A DNA stretch of 64,000 nt from the NCBI GenBank assembly GCA_900544265.1, contig UQUQ01000001.1, positions 62,001 through 126,000 of the forward strand. Reading direction: 5' to 3'. Shown here in pieces: positions 38,375 through 47,816 of this stretch. The translations under genes and the position numbers were made by a program. Numbering within the stretch: the first letter of the stretch is position 1; every line of letters starts with the position of its first letter. The DNA comes from an uncultured Alistipes sp. GTDB taxonomy: Bacteria > Bacteroidota > Bacteroidia > Bacteroidales > Rikenellaceae. The notes beneath the pieces are model-generated. The model did not search any database. It was not told where the DNA came from and saw only the letters and a program-made list of their open reading frames with translations.

Positions 38375-39526
38375 ATGAAGACGATCGTTTCCCGCCGGTG
38401 TGCCCGGCTGCTGATCCTTGCCGCGGCGTTTGCCGCCTCGGCCTGCGCGGAGCCGGCCGCCACGGCGCCCGAATGGGCATGGACCGGGTTCCGGCGCCCC
38501 GAAGGGGCCAATCCGGTCATTGCCCCCGACACGGCGACCCGCTTCTTCTGTCCCCTGCGGCGCGAATGGGTCGCCTGGCAGGAGGGCGACACGTTCAATC
38601 CCGCGGCTGCGGTGCGCGACGGCCGGGTGGTGCTGCTCTACCGCGCCGAGGACCGCTCGGGCGAGGGGATCGGACAGCGCACCTCCCGGCTGGGCTGCGC
38701 CTTCTCGGACGACGGCGTGCATTTCAGACGGCTGTCCGAGCCGGTCTTTTATCCCGACGTCGATTCGCAGACCGTGCTGGAGTGGCCGGGCGGCGTCGAG
38801 GACCCGCGCATCGTGCAGACCGACGAGGGGCTCTACGTGATGTTCTACACGCAGTGGAACCGCCGTCAGGCGCGGCTGGCCGTCGCCACGTCGCGCGACC
38901 TGCTGACCTGGCACAAGCACGGGCCCGCCTTCGCGAAGGCCCATGGCGGCCGTTTCCGCGACGCCTTCTCGAAATCGGCCTCGCCCGTGACGCGCGTCGA
39001 CGGCGGACGGCAGACGGTCGCCCGCATCGACGGGCGCTACTGGATGTATTGGGGCGAGCAGTTCGTCAACGTGGCCGTGTCGGACAACCTGACCGACTGG
39101 ACGCCGCTGCTTGGCCCCGACGGCGGGCTGCTCCGGGTGCTCGAGCCGCGCGACGGGTATTTCGACAGTGAACTGACCGAGTGCGGCCCGCCGGCCGTCG
39201 TGACCGATGCGGGCATCCTGCTCCTCTACAACGGCAAGAACGCCGCCGGGAAGCGCGGCGACGGCGCGTATACCCCCGGGGCCTACTGCGCCGGGCAGGC
39301 GCTCTTCGACGCGGCCGATCCCACGCGGCTGAAGGGGCGGCTCGATAAGCCCTTCTTCGTCCCCGAGGCCGATTTCGAGCGCAGCGGGCAGTATCCCGCC
39401 GGAACGGTCTTCATCGAGGGGCTGGTGCTGCACGACGGGCGGTGGTTCCTCTACTACGGCTGTGCCGATTCGCGCGTGGGCGTCGCCGTGCGCGAGGCCG
39501 GTGCGGAGTGTGCCGCGCGGCGATGA
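38375..39526 (+). CDS. GH130 beta-mannoside phosphorylase/hydrolase, lipoprotein
   Basis: A 383-residue five-bladed beta-propeller enzyme. The ATG at 38375 gives a lipoprotein-type signal (RLLILAAAFAASAC); another ATG 15 bases upstream overlaps the GH92 stop. GH130 signatures are WQEGDTFNPAAAVRDGRVVL, WPGGVEDPRIV (catalytic acid aspartate), FYTQWNRRQARLAVATSRDL, GRYWMYWGE and LTECGPPAV. Family members act on Man-beta-1,4-GlcNAc (phosphorolysis) or on beta-1,2-mannosides (hydrolysis). The export signal favours hydrolysis, since phosphorylases are usually intracellular, but the subfamily was not tested. Its position behind three alpha-mannosidases fits the last step of N-glycan core or mannan trimming. 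Confidence 0.92.
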   Translation: MKTIVSRRCARLLILAAAFAASACAEPAATAPEWAWTGFRRPEGANPVIAPDTATRFFCPLRREWVAWQEGDTFNPAAAVRDGRVVLLYRAEDRSGEGIGQRTSRLGCAFSDDGVHFRRLSEPVFYPDVDSQTVLEWPGGVEDPRIVQTDEGLYVMFYTQWNRRQARLAVATSRDLLTWHKHGPAFAKAHGGRFRDAFSKSASPVTRVDGGRQTVARIDGRYWMYWGEQFVNVAVSDNLTDWTPLLGPDGGLLRVLEPRDGYFDSELTECGPPAVVTDAGILLLYNGKNAAGKRGDGAYTPGAYCAGQALFDAADPTRLKGRLDKPFFVPEADFERSGQYPAGTVFIEGLVLHDGRWFLYYGCADSRVGVAVREAGAECAARR

Positions 39527-39558
39527 TCCGACAATGACAACCTGAAACAATACGGCTT

Positions 39559-40941
39559 ATGAAAAAACTGATTTTCTGTGCAGCGCTTGCCTGCATCCTT
39601 ACGACGGGTGCGAAGGCGCAGACCGTCGCGCCCTTCCGCGACGGCGACCGGGTGGTCTTCCTCGGCAACAGCATCACCGACGGAGGACACTACCACTCCT
39701 ACATCTGGCTCTACTACATGACGCGCTTCCCTTACATGGACGTGCAGGTGATGAACGCCGGCATCGGTGGCGAGACGGCGGGCGACATGTACCGGCGGCT
39801 CGACGGCGACGTCTTCTCGAAGCGCCCGACGGTGCTCAACGTGACCTTCGGCATGAACGATACGGGCTATGCCGAGTACAACCAGCCCGGTGCCGGGGAG
39901 TTCGGCGAACGGCGCTACCGCGAGTGCTACGAGAACTACGGCCGGATGGAGCAGCGCCTGCAGGGCCTTGACGGCGTGCGCGTCGTGCTGCTGGGCGGCG
40001 CCCCCTACGACGAGACCGCGCAGATCGAGAAGAATGCGCCCCTGCGCGGCAAGAACGCCGTGCTGCAGCGCGTGGTCGACTTCCAGCGCGCCTCTGCCGG
40101 GAAGAACGGCTGGGAGTTTCTGGACTTCAATACGCCGCTGACCGAGCTTTCGCAGCGCGTGCAGGCCGACGATCCGTCCTTCACGCTGACGATGGGCGAC
40201 CGCATCCATCCCGACAACGACGGCCACATGGTCATGGCCTACCTCTACCTCAAGGCGCAGGGCATGGCCGGGAAGAAGGTGGCCGACGTGCGCATCGACG
40301 CCTCCCGGCGCCGAGTGCTCACGGCCGAAAACTGCCTCGTCGACAACCTGCACGGCAACAGCCGCGAGGTGTCGTTCGACTATCTGGCCGAGGCGCTGCC
40401 CTATCCGCTCGACACGGTGGCACACGGCTGGGAGGCGCGCCGCAGCCAGGCCGAGGCCGTGCGGCTGGTTCCCTTTATCGAGGAGATGAACCGCGAGATG
40501 CTCGCCGTTGAGGGGCTTCCGAAGGGTGACTACGCCCTCTATATCGACGGGCAGCGGATCGGCAGCTGGAGTGCCGCGGCGCTGGCCGGAGGTATCAACC
40601 TCGCCGTCGAGAACACGCCCCAGTACCGGCAGGCGCAGCAGGTGATGTACCTGAACGAGTTCCGCTGGGAGATCGAGCGCACGTTCCGCGACTATGCGTG
40701 GGTGGAGTATGACTTCCTCCAGCAGAAGGGGCTGCTGGGCGCCGACGACGAGCGGGCCGTGCAGGCGCTCGACCGCGAGAAGTCGAAGAACGTCTGGCTG
40801 CAGATCCACCGCGAGAACTTCGCGCGGATGATGCACGCACCGGTGCGCGAAGCCCGCGAGGAGGAGATGGCGCTGCTCGTGCGCAAGATCTACGAGATCA
40901 ACAAGCCGCAGACGCGCCGCGTCGTCCTGCGCAGGGAGTAG
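39559..40941 (+). CDS. SGNH/GDSL hydrolase, secreted
   Basis: A 460-residue protein with a signal peptide (MKKLIFCAALACILTTGAKA). The SGNH esterase blocks are complete: block I GNSITDGGHY (nucleophile serine), block II NAGIGGETAGD, block III FGMNDTGY and block V DRIHPDNDGH with the catalytic Asp/His. About 220 additional C-terminal residues (from KVADVRIDASRR) are mostly helical with no recognised domain. It follows GH130 by 32 bases and is likely the last gene of the mannosidase operon. A sugar O-acetyl esterase role is reasonable but is an inference from position. Confidence 0.88.
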   Translation: MKKLIFCAALACILTTGAKAQTVAPFRDGDRVVFLGNSITDGGHYHSYIWLYYMTRFPYMDVQVMNAGIGGETAGDMYRRLDGDVFSKRPTVLNVTFGMNDTGYAEYNQPGAGEFGERRYRECYENYGRMEQRLQGLDGVRVVLLGGAPYDETAQIEKNAPLRGKNAVLQRVVDFQRASAGKNGWEFLDFNTPLTELSQRVQADDPSFTLTMGDRIHPDNDGHMVMAYLYLKAQGMAGKKVADVRIDASRRRVLTAENCLVDNLHGNSREVSFDYLAEALPYPLDTVAHGWEARRSQAEAVRLVPFIEEMNREMLAVEGLPKGDYALYIDGQRIGSWSAAALAGGINLAVENTPQYRQAQQVMYLNEFRWEIERTFRDYAWVEYDFLQQKGLLGADDERAVQALDREKSKNVWLQIHRENFARMMHAPVREAREEEMALLVRKIYEINKPQTRRVVLRRE

Positions 40942-41067
40942 CAGCGGAGGGCGGACGCCTGAAATCGGGGGCGCGGCGGGCGATGTTCCGCCGTGCCCCC
41001 GTTATGTGGCGGAACATCAGCGCAATGCCTTTCTGGTGGCGGTGGCGGGCGATAAAAAAACGCGAAA

Positions 41068-41101
41068 TTTGCCGGTTTTTCGACAAAAATGCCTACTTTT
41101 G
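41068..41101 (+). promoter_or_regulatory. promoter of the DUF6377 regulator
   Basis: TTTG at 41068-41071 and TACTTTTG at 41094-41101, with a 22-nt spacer, slightly longer than usual. Transcription would begin near 41108, leaving a short leader that carries a strong Shine-Dalgarno AAGGAGG at 41121-41127. Confidence 0.6.
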
Positions 41102-41132
41102 ATATGTTTCTGATCGAATAAAGGAGGACCGA

Positions 41133-42785
41133 GTGACGATTCGACGCACCATAGGGATGTTTTCTGTCATCCTGCTGCTTGTATGCCGGCCGCTGCCCCT
41201 TCGTGCGGCGGAGACCGACATGCGCCATCTGCAGCGGGCTCTCCACGAGGCGATTGCCCGGGCCGGCGAATATACCGCTGCCAAGGAGCGGCAGATCGAC
41301 TCGCTGCGGCTTCTGGCCGCCGGGGCCCCGACGCTTGAGGAGCGCTATGCCCTTCAGTCACAGATCGTGGACAATTACGCCTCCTTCATCTGCGATTCGG
41401 CCGAACACTACGTCCTGGAGAACGTGCGCATCGCCCGGAGCCTCGGCAATGCGGACTACCTGACCGACTGCCGGCTGCGACTGGCCTTCCTTCACTCGCT
41501 CTCGGGGCTGTTTCTTCAGGCCGACAGCCTCTTCCGGTCGATCGACTACCCGCGGCTGCGCACCGACCAGAAGTGCCAGTACCACTGGAACCGTATCCGC
41601 TATTACGAGAACCTGATCCACTATTCCAACGACGAGCGCTTCACGGCGGGCTATGAACGGCAGATCGACCGCTGCCGCGATTCGCTGCTGTCGCTGCTGC
41701 CCGAAGGGTCGAAGGAGTGGCTCACCGAGCGGGCCTTTCTGGCGCAGCGGGCCGGTGACTCGGCTATGGCCGTGCGGATCTTCGGTGACATCTTCCGCGA
41801 TCAGCAACCCGACACGCACGCCTACGCCATGGCTGCCATGTGTCTGGCCAAGGCCTATCGGCAGGCGGGCGACACGGTGCGGCAGGAGCGTTATCTGATG
41901 GAGGCCGCCACGACCGACATCCGCCTGGCGGTGAAGGAGAACGAGGCGCTGTTGGCTCTGGCGATGCGGCTTTTCGAGGCGGGTGACATCGACCGCGCCT
42001 ACTCCTACATCTCCTTCGCGTTGAGCGATGCGAACTTCTACAACTCGCGCTTCAAGAACACGATGATCGCCCGGCTCTATCCGATCATCGAGAGCTGCTA
42101 CCTCGACAAACTTGCCACGCAGCGCCGCAACCTGCGTCTTTTCGGTATCGTGTCGAGTCTGCTTGCGCTGGGCTGCGCCATTGCGCTCTTCTTCTATTTC
42201 CGGCAGACACGCATCGTCTCGCAGGCCCGCTCGCGGCTGAAGCGGCTTACCGAGGAGCTGCTCCACCTCAACAAGAGCCTCGACGAGGCCAATGTGGTCA
42301 AGGAGCGCTACCTGGGTTATTTCATGAATCAGTGTGCGATCTACGTCAACAAGCTCGACCGGTTGCGCCGCGACGTGAGCCTGAAGATCCGCAACCGGCA
42401 GTACGACCGCATGCAGGAACTCGCACCGGCCCGCGGCCGCGAGGAAGAGGAGGAGTTGTGCGCCAACTTCGACCAGGCGTTTCTGGAGCTCTATCCCGAC
42501 TTCGTCGAGAAGTTCAACATGCTGCTCGTGCCGCAAAGCCGCTACGTGCTCGAGGAGGGACACCTCAATACCGAGCTGCGCATCTTCGCGCTGATCCGGC
42601 TGGGCATCGCCGACGTGACGCAGATCGCCAATTTCCTGCACTGCTCGCCCCAGACGATCTACAACTACAAGAGCAAGATCAAGAAGGCGGCAATCGAAGG
42701 CGGCGAAAAGTTCGAGCAGACGGTCCGCACGCTCGGGAAACTGTCGTTCAATCCGTCTCATTCCGATTTACCAAACGAAATGTAA
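41133..42785 (+). CDS. DUF6377-type membrane-anchored regulator with C-terminal helix-turn-helix
   Basis: A 550-residue protein with a signal peptide, a helical repeat (TPR-like) periplasmic part (about 25-325), one transmembrane segment (LRLFGIVSSLLALGCAIALF, residues about 327-352) and a cytoplasmic coiled coil. The C-terminal LuxR-like helix-turn-helix reads LNTELRIFALIRLGIADVTQ then IANFLHCSPQTIYNYKSKIK. This matches the DUF6377 regulators that accompany SusCD loci in Bacteroidota. I take the GTG at 41133 as start because an uncommonly good Shine-Dalgarno (AAGGAGG) sits 5 bases before it; the next ATG (41157) lies within the signal peptide. It probably senses a glycan or envelope signal and controls the SusCD genes just downstream. 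Confidence 0.85.
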   Translation: MTIRRTIGMFSVILLLVCRPLPLRAAETDMRHLQRALHEAIARAGEYTAAKERQIDSLRLLAAGAPTLEERYALQSQIVDNYASFICDSAEHYVLENVRIARSLGNADYLTDCRLRLAFLHSLSGLFLQADSLFRSIDYPRLRTDQKCQYHWNRIRYYENLIHYSNDERFTAGYERQIDRCRDSLLSLLPEGSKEWLTERAFLAQRAGDSAMAVRIFGDIFRDQQPDTHAYAMAAMCLAKAYRQAGDTVRQERYLMEAATTDIRLAVKENEALLALAMRLFEAGDIDRAYSYISFALSDANFYNSRFKNTMIARLYPIIESCYLDKLATQRRNLRLFGIVSSLLALGCAIALFFYFRQTRIVSQARSRLKRLTEELLHLNKSLDEANVVKERYLGYFMNQCAIYVNKLDRLRRDVSLKIRNRQYDRMQELAPARGREEEEELCANFDQAFLELYPDFVEKFNMLLVPQSRYVLEEGHLNTELRIFALIRLGIADVTQIANFLHCSPQTIYNYKSKIKKAAIEGGEKFEQTVRTLGKLSFNPSHSDLPNEM

Positions 42786-43186
42786 TCCTTCGTGCAACCG
42801 GTTGTAAACCATCGCGTTGCATCTGGGTGCCTTCTCCCGGGCCTACTTTGAGCCCTAACATCCTTCCGTTTGCTGGATTTTAAGGTGAAATTTGTATTGG
42901 ACAAGATTTCCGTGTCCGGACAGAGATTCACGCTTATGGAAGAAAGCCGCCGTTTCATCGTGTCGCCGCGTGCCGCATCGTGCGGTGCCTCTTCCGGTGT
43001 GCGTCTTTGCAGAGTGTCTGCCTGCCCGGGCGGAATCGGCCATCCGTGAATCATCAACACATTGTCTAACCTGATCCGCAAACCTATGAAACCCGAACCG
43101 CTTCGCTCCGCGCCCGGATAAGGATCGAGCGATCCTCCGCCCGACGCTCCGTATTGAACCCAGACTTACACCTAAAACACTCCAAC
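42786..43186. promoter_or_regulatory. regulatory region upstream of SusC
   Basis: About 400 bases with no gene. Right behind the regulator stop lies a nested inverted repeat: CAACCGGTTG (42795-42804), flanked by TGCAAC (42793-42798) and GTTGCA (42816-42821). A -7-like TACTTTG follows at 42844-42850. The remaining 330 bases would be a long SusC leader; it contains a small hairpin AGGATCgagCGATCCT-like palindrome near 43121-43136 but no other clear fold. This is a plausible target region for the DUF6377 regulator. Confidence 0.45.
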
Positions 43187-46100
43187 ATGAAAAAATTTAC
43201 ACACATATTAGTCAGTCTGCTGCTTGCGGCGGCCCTGCTGCTGTTGTCGGCGCCGGCGCTGCATGCCCAGCAGAAGAAGGTCGTGACGGGAACGGTGACC
43301 GACAAGGAGGGTGCGCCGCTTGTCGGCGTGACCGTCCTGGTCAAGGGCACCTCGGTCGGCACCACGACCCAGGGCGACGGTCGCTACGAGCTCGAAATTC
43401 CGGCCGGCGGCGAGGTGCTCCAGTTCTCGTTCCTCGGCATGGATACGCAGGAGGCCGCCATCGGTTCGCGCACGGCGATCGACGTCTCGCTGGCCTCGAG
43501 CACTACGGGTATCGACGAAGTTGTCGTGGTCGGTTACGGTACGCTCACCAAGCGCGAGCTCTCGTCGTCGGTGGGCTCGCTGCGCAGCGACGATCTGGAC
43601 AACCGCACTTCGGCCTTCAACATCATGCAGGACATGGCCGGCAAGATCGCCGGTGTGAAGAACGTCTCCTTCTCCGGAAAGCCCGGCGGCGCCTCGGCGC
43701 TGCGAATCCGCGGCATGGGCTCGATCAATGCCGGCAGCGACCCGATCTATGTGCTCGACGGCGTGGTGGGCGTCAACCCGCAGCTGATCAACCCCGCCAA
43801 TGTCGAGAGCATCGACGTGCTGAAGGATGCCGCCGCCACCTCAATGTACGGTGCACAGGGCGCCAACGGTGTCGTCATCATCACGACCAAGTCCGGCAAG
43901 AAGGGCGAGGGTACGGTGACCTACAACGGCAAGGTCGGCGTGAGCTTTCTCAACCGCAAGGTCGACCTGCTCAACGCCGACGAATTCATGGAGGTGCAGC
44001 GTCGCGCCTACGCCTACAGCGGCAAGGTCATGCCGCATCTCGAAACGCCGATGGAGAACCTCTTCTGGTATGCCAAGGACGCCTCGGGCAACTACAAGCG
44101 CGACGAGCGGGGGTATCTGATCGCCTCGCCGCGCTACGATACCGACTGGCAGGAGGCCCTGACGCAGAATGCCCTGACGAACGACCATACGGTGTCGTTC
44201 TCGTCGGCCGGTGAGAAGACGTCGGTCTATTCGAGCATCGCCTACCAGGATTTCCAGGGTCTGGTCCGCTATACCTATTCCAACCGCCTGTCGGGTACGG
44301 TCAACGTCCGCACGGACGTCAACCGCTGGCTCAACGTGCAGACCGTCGTGACGGCCGCCACCGACAAGAGCAACGACATGGAGGGCGGCTTCGGTCAGGG
44401 CCCGATCCGCAACATGCTCGAGATGCCGCCGATCGTCCCGGTGAAGTACGATGACGGCACGTGGGGCCGCAAGAACGACTACCCGCTGGGCGAGGTGGCC
44501 GAGAACCCGATCCGCCTGCTCCGCGACCAGAAGAAGATCGCCGAGAACGACTATGCCATCTTCAACATGATCGCCAACCTCAAGCTGACGAAGAAGCTCA
44601 CGCTGACGGTCAAGGGCGACTACTCGATGACCAACCACCGCGACCTGAGCTATGCCAAGGCCGGACTGCTCGACGTGAGCGAGAACAACGGCGGCTTTGC
44701 CGACATCTCGAACTCCAAGTCGCGCCGCTGGTCGAACGAGGATTACCTGACCTACACCGACAAATACTTCGGCGGACGGCTCAGCTCGACGTTCGTGCTG
44801 GGTGCCAGCTGGTACTACAACCATTCGGAGAGCTCGTCGTCGGGCTCGGAAAACTTCTTCGACGACTCGTTCGGCTACCATAACCTCGGCGCCGGCACGA
44901 CCTACCATCAGCCGACCTCGGGCATGGAGCAGAACACGATGAACTCCTACTACTTCCGCATGAACCACAGCTTCCTGGACCGCTATCTGCTGGGCTTCAC
45001 GTTCCGTGCCGACGGCGCCTCGAACTTCGGTGCCAACAACAAGTACGGCTACTTCCCCTCGGCCTCGGCTGCCTGGGTGATCTCCGAGGAGCCCTTCTTT
45101 GCCGGCGCCCGCAAGGTGCTCAACAACATGAAGCTGCGCGTGAGCTACGGTGCCGTGGGCAACGCCTCGATCCCCAACTACCGGACCATCTCGCAGTATG
45201 CCAACGGCTCGGTGATTCTCAACGGGGAGCTCAACCCCTACGTCGTGCTCTCGAACCTCGGCAACGAGGACCTGAAGTGGGAGACCTCCAAGCAGTTCAA
45301 CGTCGGTCTCGACCTGGGTCTGTATGACAACCGCCTCCAGCTGATTCTGGAGTACTACAACAAGACCACGACCGACCTGCTCTTCCAGAAACAGGTGCCC
45401 TATACGACCGGATACGCCACGACGTGGACCAATCTGGGCAAGATCCGCAACCGCGGCTTCGAGGTGACCCTCTCGTCGCGCAACATCGAGCACAAGGATT
45501 TCAGCTGGAGCACCGACATCGTCTTTTCGACGAACAAGCTGCTGGTGCTCGACGTCGGCGGTGAGACCATCGACACGGGTAACAACACCATCGCCCGCGC
45601 CGGCGAGGAGTGGGCCTCCTATTTCGTGCTGAACCGCATCGGCACGTGGGGGCTGGACGAGGTCGACGAGGCGCGCCGCTACGGCAAGAAGCCCGGTGAC
45701 ATCAAGTACGAGGACGTGGACCACAACTACAAGATCGACGATGCCGACCGCAAGATCATGGGCAACGGAACGCCCAAGGGCGACATCACGATGGTCAATA
45801 CCTTCCGCTGGAGGGGGCTTTCGCTGATGATCGACCTGAATGCCAGCTACGGATTCAAGATCATGGGTATCGCCCCGACGATGATGGAGAACCGCCAGCT
45901 TTACGGCAACTCGCTCAAATCGGTGCTCAACGCCTGGACGCCCGAGAATCCCAATTCGATGATCGCGGCGCTGCGTCTGCCGTCGGACACGAACTTCGGC
46001 GAGAACGAGAAGGACTCGCGCATGCTCTACAAGGGCGACTTCCTGCGTATCCGCAACATCTCGCTCACGTATGAATTCAATCCCGAGCTGCTGCGCAAGT

Positions 46101-46279
46101 CGCGTGTAATCAAGGGACTGAGCATCGGCATCAACGTGGAGAACCTCCATGTCTTCACCTCCTACCCGGGCTTCGACCCCGAAGTGGGCGCCTTCAACAC
46201 GGATACGGGCCAGAGCATCGACTTCTACTCCTATCCGCGTCCGACGACCGTCTCCGCAAACCTCAAGATTACCTTCTAA
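43187..46279 (+). CDS. SusC/RagA-type TonB-linked outer membrane protein
   Basis: A 1030-residue importer for oligosaccharides. The ATG at 43187 gives the signal MKKFTHILVSLLLAAALLLL ending at ALHAQ. The carboxypeptidase-regulatory-like domain spans about 30-110 (GTVTDKEGAPLVGVTVLVKG, LQFSFLGMDTQE). The linker is DEVVVVGYGTLTKRELSSSV, followed by the plug domain (ALRIRGMGSINAGSDPIYVL, MYGAQGANGVVIITTKSGKK) and a beta-barrel that ends in the C-terminal phenylalanine (VSANLKITF). It is directly followed by SusD with no spacer. Together with the mannosidases upstream it probably takes up N-glycan fragments. Confidence 0.98.
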   Translation: MKKFTHILVSLLLAAALLLLSAPALHAQQKKVVTGTVTDKEGAPLVGVTVLVKGTSVGTTTQGDGRYELEIPAGGEVLQFSFLGMDTQEAAIGSRTAIDVSLASSTTGIDEVVVVGYGTLTKRELSSSVGSLRSDDLDNRTSAFNIMQDMAGKIAGVKNVSFSGKPGGASALRIRGMGSINAGSDPIYVLDGVVGVNPQLINPANVESIDVLKDAAATSMYGAQGANGVVIITTKSGKKGEGTVTYNGKVGVSFLNRKVDLLNADEFMEVQRRAYAYSGKVMPHLETPMENLFWYAKDASGNYKRDERGYLIASPRYDTDWQEALTQNALTNDHTVSFSSAGEKTSVYSSIAYQDFQGLVRYTYSNRLSGTVNVRTDVNRWLNVQTVVTAATDKSNDMEGGFGQGPIRNMLEMPPIVPVKYDDGTWGRKNDYPLGEVAENPIRLLRDQKKIAENDYAIFNMIANLKLTKKLTLTVKGDYSMTNHRDLSYAKAGLLDVSENNGGFADISNSKSRRWSNEDYLTYTDKYFGGRLSSTFVLGASWYYNHSESSSSGSENFFDDSFGYHNLGAGTTYHQPTSGMEQNTMNSYYFRMNHSFLDRYLLGFTFRADGASNFGANNKYGYFPSASAAWVISEEPFFAGARKVLNNMKLRVSYGAVGNASIPNYRTISQYANGSVILNGELNPYVVLSNLGNEDLKWETSKQFNVGLDLGLYDNRLQLILEYYNKTTTDLLFQKQVPYTTGYATTWTNLGKIRNRGFEVTLSSRNIEHKDFSWSTDIVFSTNKLLVLDVGGETIDTGNNTIARAGEEWASYFVLNRIGTWGLDEVDEARRYGKKPGDIKYEDVDHNYKIDDADRKIMGNGTPKGDITMVNTFRWRGLSLMIDLNASYGFKIMGIAPTMMENRQLYGNSLKSVLNAWTPENPNSMIAALRLPSDTNFGENEKDSRMLYKGDFLRIRNISLTYEFNPELLRKSRVIKGLSIGINVENLHVFTSYPGFDPEVGAFNTDTGQSIDFYSYPRPTTVSANLKITF

Positions 46280-47809
46280 ATGTTGAAAACAATGAAAAGA
46301 CTCATCATAACCGTCGCCTCGTCGCTGGCCGTCGCGCTGATCGCGGGATCGTGCAACGCCTTCCTCGAGGAGAACTTCAAGACCGCGCTTTCGCCCAAGT
46401 CCTATTTCAAGACCGAGGAGCAGATCGTCGCCGGCGTGAACGGGCTCTATACCTTTGTGGACGATCTGTTCGACGGAGACATCGAGGTCGGCACGCAGAA
46501 CTTCATCTTCCTGGACTACCTGCCCGGCTATGCCGTGCGTCCGCGTTCGGCCGGCAGCATCTACCTCTCGCAGGCGATGAGCCTTACGGTCAGCGAGGAG
46601 AATACCTTTATCGAGAAGCTGTGGAAGAGCGCCTACACGGCTATCGAAAACTGCAACAGCGTCATCGCGGGCATCGAAGCGTCGGCGGTGACGATGGATG
46701 CCGTGACGAAGGACAAGCTGCTGGGCGAGGCCTACTTCATGCGGGCCTACCACTACTTCAACCTCGTGCGGCTGTGGGGCGAGGTGCCGCTCAAGACCTC
46801 GGTAACGAGCGATCTGTCGGACGTGAAGCTGCCGCTTGCGACGCAGGAGGCCGTCTACGAGCGCATCGAGCGGGACCTGACCCGGGCCTCCGAGCTGATG
46901 GCGGCATCGCCCTGGACGAGCACCGACGGCCGCGTCACGCGCGGTGCCGTGTACACGCTGCTGGCGAAGGTCTATCTGACGATGGCCGGCTATCCCCTCC
47001 AGAAGGGGACCGAGTACTACGCGAAGGCCTACGAGACGGCCCACGAGGTCTATACGAGCGGACAGTTCTACCTTTTCTCCAACTACGCCGCCCTGCGTGA
47101 CCCGGCGAATGCCAATGCCGGTGAGCACATCTGGATGATTCAGTGCGAGCAGCAGTATGCCGGCTCGCCCGTGCACAACGACATGCTGCCCTATCCCGAA
47201 CCCGAGAAGCCCATCTCGGCCAACTCGGCCTTCGGCGGCGCCCTGGCTCCGGCCCAGGCCTTCTACGACTCCTACACCGAAGGCGACCTGCGCACGGCCG
47301 AGAAGGGGTACTACTACACGGAGCACGAGGCGACCGACGGTTCGGGTGTCGTGCAGCTCGACCGTCCCTACATCTACAAGTATTGGGACAGCAACTGCGC
47401 CTCGACGGGCAAGTCGGGCATGAACTATCCGCTGCTGCGCTATGCCGACCTGCTGCTTGTGATGGCCGAGGCGAAGGCCCAGGCCGACGGCGGTTCGACG
47501 ACCGACCGCGATGCCGTCGACGCCTACTGGATGGTCCGCGGCCGCGCGCTGCCCGAGGCATCCAAGCCCGGATCGGTAACCTTCGAGGAGGTCTACCGCG
47601 AGCGGCTGTGGGAGCTCTGCTTCGAGTCGCAGACGTGGTTCGACCTGCTGCGCACGCGCAAGATTCTCAACGTCACGACGGGCGAGGTGGTCAATCTGAT
47701 CGGCTACGAGGCGCCGGGCCACAACGAAGGCTGCCGCTTCGAGGAGGAGGACCTGCTCTTCCCCTATCCGCTGCGCGAGAAGCGTCTGAATCCCAATCTT
47801 ACCCGCTAA
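46280..47809 (+). CDS. SusD/RagB family glycan-binding lipoprotein
   Basis: A 509-residue surface lipoprotein that caps the SusC barrel. Lipobox IAGSC near residue 25, TPR-like helices (FMRAYHYFNLVRLWGEVPLK is typical) and the family C-terminus (LWELCFESQTWFDLLRTRKI, LLFPYPLREKRLNPNLTR). The first ATG adjoins the SusC stop without a gap; a second ATG 12 bases on (MKRLIITV) gives a more usual signal peptide and may be the real start. Its ligand is unknown. Confidence 0.97.
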   Translation: MLKTMKRLIITVASSLAVALIAGSCNAFLEENFKTALSPKSYFKTEEQIVAGVNGLYTFVDDLFDGDIEVGTQNFIFLDYLPGYAVRPRSAGSIYLSQAMSLTVSEENTFIEKLWKSAYTAIENCNSVIAGIEASAVTMDAVTKDKLLGEAYFMRAYHYFNLVRLWGEVPLKTSVTSDLSDVKLPLATQEAVYERIERDLTRASELMAASPWTSTDGRVTRGAVYTLLAKVYLTMAGYPLQKGTEYYAKAYETAHEVYTSGQFYLFSNYAALRDPANANAGEHIWMIQCEQQYAGSPVHNDMLPYPEPEKPISANSAFGGALAPAQAFYDSYTEGDLRTAEKGYYYTEHEATDGSGVVQLDRPYIYKYWDSNCASTGKSGMNYPLLRYADLLLVMAEAKAQADGGSTTDRDAVDAYWMVRGRALPEASKPGSVTFEEVYRERLWELCFESQTWFDLLRTRKILNVTTGEVVNLIGYEAPGHNEGCRFEEEDLLFPYPLREKRLNPNLTR

Positions 47810-47816
47810 CCGCATC

